From Verrucomicrobiota bacterium (GTDB lineage Bacteria; Verrucomicrobiota; Verrucomicrobiae; Limisphaerales; UBA11358), in the NCBI GenBank assembly GCA_014860005.1, contig JACZKP010000132.1:1-37971 (forward strand): a DNA stretch of 37,971 nt, given 5' to 3'. Below, piece by piece: positions 15,870-23,517 of this stretch. Numbering within the stretch: position 1 is the first letter of the stretch; every line of letters starts with the position of its first letter. Both the position numbers and the translations under genes were made by a program. The notes under the pieces are model-generated. The model saw only the letters and a list, made by a program, of their open reading frames with translations. It was not told where the DNA came from and searched no databases.

Positions 15870-16855
15870 GCCTCGAAAGAACAAAAAGAGCGCAAAGAAT
15901 AAGTGTGCAGTTTGGAGTGCGGCGGGAAGCGCAGCGCCACGCCGCTATTGGTGAGGGCGATGCGGGATGGAAAGCGGTGTCGCCGCTGCGCTCTGCCACC
16001 GCAGTCCAAAATCACAGCTCCGATGGAGCGGTTGCGCAGGTTGAAGTGTTGCGCGCCAACCGGCACGCCAAGCCCAAATCCGAAAGTGATTCACTCGCGG
16101 TCGAAGAACCCCTCGAAATCCGCGTGCAAGGCCGCAGCGTGGCGGTGACGATGCGCACGCCGGGCCACGACCGCGAACTCGCCGCCGGCTTCCTGATCAC
16201 CGAAGGCATCATCCGTAACCGTCGGGACGTGATCGAAATCCTGCATTGCCGCGCCGCCGCCGCGCCGGACAACACGATGAATGTATTTCTTGCGCCATCG
16301 CTCAAAGTGGACTTCGCCCAACTCACCCGCCATGTGTTCGCTACGTCGAGTTGTGGCTTGTGTGGGAAAGCTTCCATCGAGTCCGTGCATCAGCATTTTC
16401 CGCCCGTGAGATCCCGTGTCACGGTGACGGCCCAAACCCTCCGGCAACTGCCGAAGTTGATGCGGCAAGCGCAGGCGACTTTCGACCAGACTGGCGGGCT
16501 GCATGCCGCCGCCGTGTTCGACACCGCGGGCGAGTTAATTGTGCTCCGCGAAGACGTGGGTCGGCACAACGCGGTGGACAAAGTAGTAGGCCACGGTTTC
16601 CTGGAAGAGAAATGGCCGTTCGATTCGCACATCCTGCTTGTCAGCGGGCGGGCGTCCTTCGAGATCATGCAGAAGGCGCTCGCGGCGCGGATTCCCATCG
16701 TCTGCGCCGTGTCCGCGCCGTCGTCGCTGGCGGTGCAGTTCGCGCGGGAGAGCGGGCAGACCCTGGTGGGATTCCTGCGCGGCGATACGATGAATATCTA
16801 TGCCGGCGCGCGGCGGATTCGCCAGGAGTTTATGCCCAGGAGCAGGAAACGTTAG
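15866..16855 (+). CDS. fdhD: FdhD sulfurtransferase-type formate dehydrogenase accessory protein, with palindromic insert near the N-terminus
   Basis: FdhD transfers sulfur to the molybdenum cofactor, activating the partner oxidoreductase. The conserved CGLCG motif, TGGLHAAA, EDVGRHNAVDK and the final GFLRGDTMNIYAG are all present. The start ATG overlaps the molybdoenzyme stop (ATGA). The 329 residues are about 50 longer than E. coli FdhD (about 277). The extra residues lie at the N-terminus, where a palindromic repeat at 15911-16010 encodes residues 16-49 in frame. Conserved FdhD sequence begins at about DSLAVEEPLEIRV. Translation could alternatively start at a later in-frame codon, but the ATGA overlap favours the first. 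Confidence 0.92.
   Translation: MSLERTKRAQRISVQFGVRREAQRHAAIGEGDAGWKAVSPLRSATAVQNHSSDGAVAQVEVLRANRHAKPKSESDSLAVEEPLEIRVQGRSVAVTMRTPGHDRELAAGFLITEGIIRNRRDVIEILHCRAAAAPDNTMNVFLAPSLKVDFAQLTRHVFATSSCGLCGKASIESVHQHFPPVRSRVTVTAQTLRQLPKLMRQAQATFDQTGGLHAAAVFDTAGELIVLREDVGRHNAVDKVVGHGFLEEKWPFDSHILLVSGRASFEIMQKALAARIPIVCAVSAPSSLAVQFARESGQTLVGFLRGDTMNIYAGARRIRQEFMPRSRKR
15911..16010. repeat. Palindromic element inside the 5' end of fdhD
   Basis: The left arm starts TTTGGAGTGCGGCGG at 15911. The right arm ends CCGCAGTCCAAA at 16010 and contains the complement of AGCGCAGCG and AGCGGCG tracts. Matching is good at the ends and imperfect inside with small indels. It is translated in frame in fdhD as a variable, charged N-terminal extension. 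It is a third repeat sequence type. Confidence 0.75.
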
Positions 16856-16998
16856 GCGCTGGCTTGACCGAGTACAACAACATCGGCAGCCACCAAGCGA
16901 GACAGCTCCGGCAGAATCTTGACACACTGCCCTGCCTTGTTAGCTTGCAAACCCGTTTCAGTAACCGGGAAATGGGAACTCTCGTACAACACAATCAT
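16852..16998 (-). other. Short antisense open frame between fdhD and the peptidase gene (48 codons)
   Basis: On the minus strand an ATG at 16998 opens a complete frame beginning MIVLYESSHFPVTETGLQAN and ending VVVLGQASA, with TAA at 16852. It fills the intergenic gap almost exactly. The composition looks protein-like, and it would be a truncated or very small protein. There is no ribosome-binding site and I do not recognise the sequence. It may be a leftover fragment of another gene. Confidence 0.25.
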
Positions 16999-16999
16999 C

Positions 17000-18757
17000 G
17001 TGAAAGAAGTCCGCGCCGCCACGCAACCAGTAGCCGCCGCCAGCCTTCCGCTGGTCAGCCAAATCCTTGCCCGCACCCGCACCCCGGCGTTTGCGCAATA
17101 TGTGACCAGCCTGCTGGTCGAGCTTTGCCGCATCAACACGACGCCGAATCCTGATGTCAGTGTGATGCGCGCGGCGGAGGATGGTTGCTTCCGCATTCTG
17201 GAGCGCGAACTGGGCGCACTGAATTTCGCCAAGGCTCGAACCGAACGTCGCTCCATCAATCCGGCCATCCAGCACCATCCGCACTATTCGCTGCTGCACT
17301 TCACCAAGACGCCCAAGCGCCCGGAGGGATTGACGCCGGAGGAAACTTACGCGGGCCGCAGTAACTTGCTGTGCGTGGTGCCGGGCGCGAACACCGCGCG
17401 TCAGGGCCAATCAGTCGCGCTCAACGCGCACGTGGACGTGGTGGCGCCGTATTTTCCGCCGCGCGTGAAGGGCAAGGTGGTGCATGGCCGCGGGGCGTGC
17501 GATGACAAAGGCCCGGTGGTCAGCATCGTGGCCGCGCTCAAGGTGCTGGCGGAAGTCATGCGCGAGGCCGGCCTGCGTTTGAATCGCAACATCGTCGCGA
17601 TGTTCGTGATCGAGGAGGAAACCGGCGGCAACGGTTCGCTCTCGCTCGCGCTGGATCGTGACCTGAAGAAACTCTACGCCAGCATTCTGGTGGGCGAATG
17701 TACCGGGCTGAAGATTTATCCGGCCAATCGTGGCGCAGTCTGGTATCGCGCGGAACTGGAACGCGTGGCAGGCGCGTCGCTCTTCGAGATGTTCGCCTTC
17801 GTGAATGAGGAGATGGAGCAGGAAGGCGCGGCGATTCGCGCGGAGAGCCGTCATGCGCTCTTCCCGCAACGTCCCGTGCAAACCTGCCACGGCATCATTG
17901 GTCCGTTTGGCGAGCATCCCAGCCGCATCTGCGGCCAGGTTGTTTTCACGATTCAATTCGCGGGCAAGCCGGATGCGAAAACCGGGCAACTCATTCGCGA
18001 TTGTCTCGACGCGGGCCTGGCGAATTACATCGGCCTTTATGGCGACAAAACCAAAGTCACCGATCCCGCAACGGGCAAGCCAATGGTCGCATGTCACTTT
18101 GCTATTCGCCGCCGCGGCAACGAATTGGCCGTCACCGTGCATGGCGCGACCGGCCACATGGGCGCGATTCGCGAGCGCGACGGCGCCATCACCAAGACGG
18201 CACATCTCGTGCGCAGTCTCGTGCTATCCAGGTCCCGGATTGAAGCGCTCGCCGGCTGTGCGTTGAAACTGGTCCTCGCCGGTGAACCTTCCGGCGACAC
18301 GTTGATCCTCGAAGGCGGGCAGGGCTTCATTCCCACCCACGACATCACCGAAGTGATGCAGCGGATGCGGGAGGCAGCGCAGCGCGGCGCGGAAAATTAT
18401 CTGCGGCGAATTGGTCGCGGGGAGCGCGGCAGCAAGGTGGTGAAAGTTGCCTACGAGAAGTTGCACAACGTGGCGTTCGACGGCGACCCCAACTCGCCCG
18501 CCATGCGCAATGCCATCGCCGCCGCCAGGACGTGCGGCATCTGGCGCGACGAACCGGTGCTGGGCTGGACGGTTTCGTGCGACGCGCGATTGTTCGCCAC
18601 CGAATATCCGGGCATGCCGGTGTTGACGTTTGGCCCGGGTCAGTTGGCCTTCGCACATTCCGATCAGGAGCAGATTTCCATTGAGGAAATCCGGGCCGCC
18701 ACGGAGTTCCTGGCGCTGTTCCTCTTGCAGCAAACGGGGACGGCAAAGATCGGGTGA
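17000..18757 (+). CDS. M20-family metallopeptidase/amidohydrolase
   Basis: A large M20 peptidase of about 585 residues, probably cytosolic. Numbering from the GTG at 17000, the metal-binding set is visible: H144 in LNAHVDVV, the bridging Asp at 168 in GRGACDDKGP, and E205-E206 in IEEETGG (catalytic base plus ligand). A central lid-domain region and a C-terminal PGMPVLTFGPGQLAFAHSDQE with the last histidine complete the family pattern. M20 enzymes remove N-acyl groups or short peptide ends; the substrate is unknown. A TTG at 16919 could also start it, but the extra residues there look random. It follows fdhD by 144 nt on the same strand. Confidence 0.85.
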   Translation: MKEVRAATQPVAAASLPLVSQILARTRTPAFAQYVTSLLVELCRINTTPNPDVSVMRAAEDGCFRILERELGALNFAKARTERRSINPAIQHHPHYSLLHFTKTPKRPEGLTPEETYAGRSNLLCVVPGANTARQGQSVALNAHVDVVAPYFPPRVKGKVVHGRGACDDKGPVVSIVAALKVLAEVMREAGLRLNRNIVAMFVIEEETGGNGSLSLALDRDLKKLYASILVGECTGLKIYPANRGAVWYRAELERVAGASLFEMFAFVNEEMEQEGAAIRAESRHALFPQRPVQTCHGIIGPFGEHPSRICGQVVFTIQFAGKPDAKTGQLIRDCLDAGLANYIGLYGDKTKVTDPATGKPMVACHFAIRRRGNELAVTVHGATGHMGAIRERDGAITKTAHLVRSLVLSRSRIEALAGCALKLVLAGEPSGDTLILEGGQGFIPTHDITEVMQRMREAAQRGAENYLRRIGRGERGSKVVKVAYEKLHNVAFDGDPNSPAMRNAIAAARTCGIWRDEPVLGWTVSCDARLFATEYPGMPVLTFGPGQLAFAHSDQEQISIEEIRAATEFLALFLLQQTGTAKIG

Positions 18758-18805
18758 ACACCGTGACGCGAATTAGCAGCCGGTCAATCCATCAGACTTT
18801 TTGAA

Positions 18806-19996
18806 ATGAAAACCAAACTTCGTCTTGGCGTCATCGGCGTGGGCGCGGTCGTCCGCGAGATATATCAGCATCTTTATTTCCGCAGTCATTACTCGGACCT
18901 CCTCGAAATCTGCGCGGTGGCCGATCCCAATGAGGAATACCGCAACTGGTTCAGCGACCTCGCCGGTCTGCCGGCCAACCGGCGGTTCGCGAGCTACAAA
19001 GATATGTTCGCGCAGGTGGAACTGGACGCCGTCCAGGTCAACACGCCGGACCACTTGCACTGCGGCCCAACGGTGGATGCACTGAACGCAGGCCTGGATG
19101 TCATTGTTCCGAAACCCACCGCGGCGACAGTGAAGGACGCCCATGCGATGATTCAGGCGGCGAAGAAGACCGGACGTTTTTTGGGCATTGATTTCCACAA
19201 GCGCGAGGACCCGCGCATCAAGGAAGCCGAGGCACGCTTTCAAAGCGGACGCTACGGCACGCTGCAAGTCGCCGTCTTTTACATGCTGGACAAGCTGTTC
19301 GTAGCCGACCCGAACCACACGCCACGCTTCTTCGCGTCGCCGGATTTCGCGCAAAAGAACACACCGGTGTCGTTTCTCACGGTTCACATGGCGGACGCTT
19401 TGATGAAGATCGTGAACCTCGTGCCGGTGCAGGTGCGCGCCACGGGTTACTCGCAGAAACTGCCGTCGCTCAAACCCATCGCCGTGAAAGGTTACGACCT
19501 GGTGGACACGGAAATTCTCTTCAACACCGGCGCCACGGCGCACATTCTCACCGGTTGGGCGTTGCCGGACACCGCGTGGTCCACCACCGTGCAATCGAGC
19601 CGGTTGATTTGCTCGGATGGCCTGATTGATCTGGGCCTCGACACCCCGGGCCTGCGCGAAATCCACCGCGAAGGAATCTTTGAAGTGAATCCGCTCTTCC
19701 GGAATTTCGAGAAGGACAACACCGTGACCGGCTACGGCATCAGCAGTCCGGGCCGGTTGTATCAACAGGCGCTCGCGTTGCGGAATGGAAAAATGTCCGC
19801 CGCCGAACGCGACGCGGCGTTCAATTCAATTGCGTTGGGCTTCCACACGACCCTTGTGCTCGAAGCAGCGGAAAAGAGTCTGGCGGAAGGCAAACGGCTC
19901 GCCGGCGGCGCAACGCTCGGCACGAGCGTGGACCTGCCACAACTGGTGGCGGCGCAATTAGGCGCGGATGCAGTCCGCGAATATGGGCTGGCTTGA
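18806..19996 (+). CDS. Gfo/Idh/MocA-family oxidoreductase
   Basis: A cytosolic NAD(P)-dependent enzyme of 396 residues acting on sugars or sugar acids. The Rossmann motif is GVIGVGAVV (residues 8-16), and NTPDHLH is the usual second strand. The expected EKP motif is changed to VPKPT (K103-P104), so the catalytic Lys is kept while the Glu is replaced. DFHKRED carries the conserved His region. It begins 49 nt after the peptidase gene on the same strand and may be cotranscribed. The substrate is not determined; the glycosidase at 5156 and esterase-like hydrolase at 34354 show that the genome handles carbohydrates. Confidence 0.87.
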   Translation: MKTKLRLGVIGVGAVVREIYQHLYFRSHYSDLLEICAVADPNEEYRNWFSDLAGLPANRRFASYKDMFAQVELDAVQVNTPDHLHCGPTVDALNAGLDVIVPKPTAATVKDAHAMIQAAKKTGRFLGIDFHKREDPRIKEAEARFQSGRYGTLQVAVFYMLDKLFVADPNHTPRFFASPDFAQKNTPVSFLTVHMADALMKIVNLVPVQVRATGYSQKLPSLKPIAVKGYDLVDTEILFNTGATAHILTGWALPDTAWSTTVQSSRLICSDGLIDLGLDTPGLREIHREGIFEVNPLFRNFEKDNTVTGYGISSPGRLYQQALALRNGKMSAAERDAAFNSIALGFHTTLVLEAAEKSLAEGKRLAGGATLGTSVDLPQLVAAQLGADAVREYGLA

Positions 19997-20053
19997 GTTC
20001 ACTGCCGACCCATCTGGATCGCACAAGCAGGCCTTGCGCGGATGACCCTTTGT

Positions 20054-21148
20054 TCAAGCTGGCCTCGCCTCAATCCGGCGCCAGAACCACCACGCCAGAA
20101 AGCCAACCACGGCGCCGCCCAGATGCGCGGCCCCCGACACATTGCTGATGCCGAGCTTTTGCTCCACACTGATCCAGACCTGCAATAACAACCACAACAC
20201 GAGCGCGCCCCAGGCTGGAATTTGCAGCCAGTGCCAGCGCCAGAAATAAGTCCGGAAGAGAAAACCCAACCGGGCGCGCGGAAATTGCAGCGCATAGAAT
20301 GCGATGATGCCCGAAATCCCTCCACTGGCCCCAATGCACGGCACCGTGGCGCGCGGGTCCAGCAGCACGTGCAGCAAGTCCCCGCCCACCGTGGCCGCCA
20401 AAATTAACCCGAGATAACGCCAGCGGCCCAGGTAATCCTCCACGTTGTCGCCGAAGATCAGCAGAAAGTAGAGATTGCCGATCAGGTGAAACACGCCGGC
20501 GTGCAGAAAGAAGGACGTCAATGAGGTCAGCCCGCCGTACCGCCAGAATTCGTCTGGAATCAAGCCGAACCGCGCCACTGCGTTCTCCAAATCCGAGAAC
20601 GCCCAGAGGCTGAGCGTTACAATCATCGCTGCCAGTGACCATGTGGCCCACGGCCAGCGCGTGATCGGATTGGTCTCCGATTCCACCGGAAATCCAAACA
20701 GCGCGGGAATGGCTTTCCAGGTCGCGTCGGGCGTCGGATCGCTGGCCCGCGCCTGCTCGGCGATCTGTGTTACCTTGTGCAACGCGATGGCTTCGCGGGT
20801 TTGCTGGTCCAGTTGCGCCGGCGGCACCACCACCCCTTCCGGTACCGTTTCAAATTCCCGCGGATCGAACCAGACCATGCCGCAGGGTTTGCACGCGTCG
20901 AGTTCCATTGGCGGGTCCGGCGAGGAAAAAACGCGCATGGGGCGGGTGCAAAATGGGCAGGCTTTGTCCGCGATATTCGAGTTGGCATTGATCTGGCGCA
21001 GCAACTGTGTGGTAAACCGATCCCCCGCCACGCGGCGAATCTGCGGCAGTGCGACCGCCCGCCCGGAGCAATGGTCGCAAAGGAAGAACAATCCCTCGCG
21101 CTGGCGGATCGTGCGGAGCGGACGCGCGCAATTTGGGCACGCTGGCAT
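20054..21148 (-). CDS. Rhomboid-family intramembrane serine protease with N-terminal zinc-ribbon pairs
   Basis: Rhomboids cut membrane proteins within the bilayer. The N-terminal 100 residues contain four CxxC pairs (C4-C7, C24-C27, C64-C67, C86-C89), forming two zinc-ribbon-like units. The membrane part has about six helices. The HLIGN oxyanion region includes H221 and N225, the nucleophile S275 lies in GASGGISG, and the general base is H342 in AAHLGG. The length of 364 residues is normal for a rhomboid with an extra domain. The cytosolic zinc ribbons probably bind a partner or nucleic acid; what they bind cannot be told. It is divergent from uvrB. Confidence 0.92.
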   Translation of the reverse strand: MPACPNCARPLRTIRQREGLFFLCDHCSGRAVALPQIRRVAGDRFTTQLLRQINANSNIADKACPFCTRPMRVFSSPDPPMELDACKPCGMVWFDPREFETVPEGVVVPPAQLDQQTREAIALHKVTQIAEQARASDPTPDATWKAIPALFGFPVESETNPITRWPWATWSLAAMIVTLSLWAFSDLENAVARFGLIPDEFWRYGGLTSLTSFFLHAGVFHLIGNLYFLLIFGDNVEDYLGRWRYLGLILAATVGGDLLHVLLDPRATVPCIGASGGISGIIAFYALQFPRARLGFLFRTYFWRWHWLQIPAWGALVLWLLLQVWISVEQKLGISNVSGAAHLGGAVVGFLAWWFWRRIEARPA

Positions 21149-21182
21149 GGCGCGAGACTAACGGCGGACGCAGACCCGCTCA

Positions 21183-21294
21183 ATTCTACAATCTCCAGAA
21201 TCTTGTAACCCTGCTCCGCGACTTGTCCCGCACATCCTGCTTGGGTTGACAAACGGACGCCTCGTTGACTGTATCATCCTCCATTCTACAATCT
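21183..21294. repeat. Two 12-nt direct repeats exactly 100 nt apart in the rhomboid-uvrB divergent region
   Basis: ATTCTACAATCT occurs at 21183-21194 and 21283-21294. The second copy lies just upstream of the uvrB start codon. They flank the candidate promoter. They could be operator-like sites or a duplication; a match to a known SOS box (LexA) is not evident. Confidence 0.6.
21246..21277 (+). promoter_or_regulatory. Candidate sigma-70-type promoter for uvrB
   Basis: A perfect TTGACA at 21246-21251 is followed by TATCAT at 21272-21277, five of six matches to the -10 consensus. The 20-bp spacer is longer than the usual 17, so confidence is modest. It lies 24 nt upstream of the ATG. Confidence 0.4.
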
Positions 21295-21301
21295 GTCCCG
21301 G

Positions 21302-23461
21302 ATGTTCGACCTCGTCTCCGATTACGAACCCGCCGGGGATCAGCCGCAAGCGATTGCGAAGCTGACCGAAGGCATTTTGTCCGGTGCGAAGCATCAGGTG
21401 CTGCTCGGCGTGACGGGTTCGGGCAAGACGTTCACGATTGCGAACGTGATCAGGAACGTGAACAAGCCCGCGCTGGTCATCTCGCACAACAAAACGCTCG
21501 CGGCCCAGCTTTACGCGGAGTTCAAAAGTTTTTTTCCGCGCAACGCCGTCGAATACTTCGTCAGCTATTTTGATTACTACCAGCCGGAGGCTTACATCCC
21601 GCGCACGGACACGTTCATCGAGAAAGATTCCTCGACCAACGACGATATTGAGCGGCTGCGGCTCTCGGCGATGAGCAGCCTGTTCGCGCGGCGCGACGTG
21701 ATCGTCGTGGCGAGCGTGTCGTGCATTTACGGCATCGGCAGCCGCGAGGATTACGAGGCGATGCTGATTCACCTGCACGTCGGGCAATCGTTCACGCGCG
21801 AACAACTGCTCGAAAAGCTCATCGCCCTGCAATACAACCGCAACGACATCACGTTCGAGCGCGGCCAGTTTCGCGTGCGCGGCGACACGATCGAGCTTTG
21901 TCCCGCTTACACGGAGGACGGATTGCGCATCGAGTTCTTCGGCGACACGGTGGAACGCATCACGCGGTTCGAGCCGTTGACGGGAAACAAAATCGCGCAG
22001 CTTGAACACGTGACCGTGTTTCCCGGGAAACAGTTTGTCACCACCAACGAGAAACTGCGCAGCGCCATTCTTACGATTCGCGAGGAACTGGGTTTACGCA
22101 TCGCCGAGTTTGAGAAGCAAGGCAAGCTGCTGGAAGCCCAGCGCATCAAGATGCGCACCGAATACGATCTCGAAATGATGGAGGAGATGGGCTTTTGCTC
22201 CGGCATCGAGAATTATTCGCGGCACATCGGGGGGCGACCGCCCGGCTCGCGGCCCTGCACGTTGCTGGATTTTCTGCCAAAGGATTTTCTGCTGGTCATG
22301 GATGAATCGCACGTCAGCGTGCCGCAGATCGGCGGCATGTATGAGGGCGACAAATCGCGGAAGACGGTGCTGGTGGATTACGGCTTCCGCCTGCCGAGCG
22401 CGCTGGACAATCGTCCGCTGCGCTTCGACGAATTCCAGACGATGCAGAACCAGACCATTTACGTGAGCGCCACGCCGGCGCGAAGGGAGATTGAGTGGGC
22501 GCGTAGCACAGGCGTCGCGCCTGTCTCTGACTCGTTTTCAGATGGAGACAGGCGCGACGCCTGTCCTACGGGGGTGGTCGAACTCGTCGTGCGTCCCACT
22601 GGTCTCATTGACCCCAAGGTCACGCTCAAGCCGCTCAGAGGGCAGATTGACGATCTCATTGAGGAATGCCGCAAGCGGGCGGATTCCAAGGAGCGTGTGC
22701 TCGTCACCACACTGACCAAGCGCACCGCGGAGGAACTCACGGATTACCTACGGGACATCGGGGTGAACGTGCGTTACTTGCACAGCGAGATTGACGCCAT
22801 TGAGCGCGTGGAGATTTTGCGCGCCCTGCGTAAAGGCGAGTTCGACGTGCTTATCGGCATCAACCTGCTGCGCGAGGGTCTGGATCTGCCGGAAGTTTCA
22901 CTTGTGGCCATTCTCGACGCGGACAAGGAGGGTTTCCTGCGCAGTGAGACGAGTTTGATCCAGACCGCCGGTCGCGCCGCGCGCCATCTCAACGGTGAAG
23001 TCATTCTCTACGCCGACGTGATGACCGACAGCATCAAGAAATTTCTCGCCGTCACCGAGTATCGCCGCACCAGGCAGGTTGCCTACAACAAGGAACACAA
23101 TATCACGCCCCGCAGCGTGAAGCGCGCGGTGGAAGACAGTCTGGTCGTGCGTGAGGAAACCCGCGAGCAGGCCGCCGGCGTATTGCGCGACGCGGGCATG
23201 GACGTGGACCTCACCGAGACGATCAACGAACTCGAAACCGAGATGCTCGCCGCCGCCAACAATCTGGAGTTCGAGAAGGCGGCGCTGATGCGCGATCAGA
23301 TCAAAGAGTTGAAACGGGCCATTGATGGTTCGCAACCAATCAAGTCAGCGACAAACATTCCGACCCGCTATCCCAAGTCCACGGGCCGGAAACGAACCGC
23401 GCGTGGCAGTTCCGCGCGCAAGACAACGTCTGGTCGCACGGGCGCGAGCGAGCCTTTTTGA
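21302..23461 (+). CDS. uvrB: Excinuclease ABC subunit B, with an in-frame 23-codon palindromic insertion
   Basis: UvrB is the damage-verifying helicase-like subunit of nucleotide excision repair, acting with UvrA and UvrC in the cytosol. Walker A is GVTGSGKT (residues 36-43). The beta-hairpin region has [10 protein letters not shown] (91-100), Walker B is MDESH (333-337), and the C-terminal UVR domain (about 641-671) is intact. In place of the usual short loop after SATP the protein has residues 401-423 ([10 protein letters not shown]...DACPT), encoded exactly by a 69-nt palindrome. Without it the sequence joins cleanly to [15 protein letters not shown]. At 719 residues the protein is otherwise standard, with a basic tail. 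The insertion lies in a surface loop between helicase motifs and probably is tolerated. Confidence 0.96.
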   Translation: MFDLVSDYEPAGDQPQAIAKLTEGILSGAKHQVLLGVTGSGKTFTIANVIRNVNKPALVISHNKTLAAQLYAEFKSFFPRNAVEYFVSYFDYYQPEAYIPRTDTFIEKDSSTNDDIERLRLSAMSSLFARRDVIVVASVSCIYGIGSREDYEAMLIHLHVGQSFTREQLLEKLIALQYNRNDITFERGQFRVRGDTIELCPAYTEDGLRIEFFGDTVERITRFEPLTGNKIAQLEHVTVFPGKQFVTTNEKLRSAILTIREELGLRIAEFEKQGKLLEAQRIKMRTEYDLEMMEEMGFCSGIENYSRHIGGRPPGSRPCTLLDFLPKDFLLVMDESHVSVPQIGGMYEGDKSRKTVLVDYGFRLPSALDNRPLRFDEFQTMQNQTIYVSATPARREIEWARSTGVAPVSDSFSDGDRRDACPTGVVELVVRPTGLIDPKVTLKPLRGQIDDLIEECRKRADSKERVLVTTLTKRTAEELTDYLRDIGVNVRYLHSEIDAIERVEILRALRKGEFDVLIGINLLREGLDLPEVSLVAILDADKEGFLRSETSLIQTAGRAARHLNGEVILYADVMTDSIKKFLAVTEYRRTRQVAYNKEHNITPRSVKRAVEDSLVVREETREQAAGVLRDAGMDVDLTETINELETEMLAAANNLEFEKAALMRDQIKELKRAIDGSQPIKSATNIPTRYPKSTGRKRTARGSSARKTTSGRTGASEPF
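22502..22570. repeat. 69-nt palindromic element inside uvrB
   Basis: Arms at 22502-22527 and 22545-22570 pair at 25 of 26 positions; the single mismatch is near the end (C at 22507). The 17-nt spacer and GTAG/CTAC ends are typical of a short hairpin unit. The 25 nt of the right arm (22545-22569) are identical in reverse complement to the intergenic copy at 2491-2515. The element is 23 x 3 nt and starts in codon phase, giving residues 401-423. Confidence 0.9.
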
Positions 23462-23517
23462 ACAGAGCTTCCTGCCGGCAGTGTGCAACCCAGCGTCACA
23501 TCGCTATCCAAGGCGAC

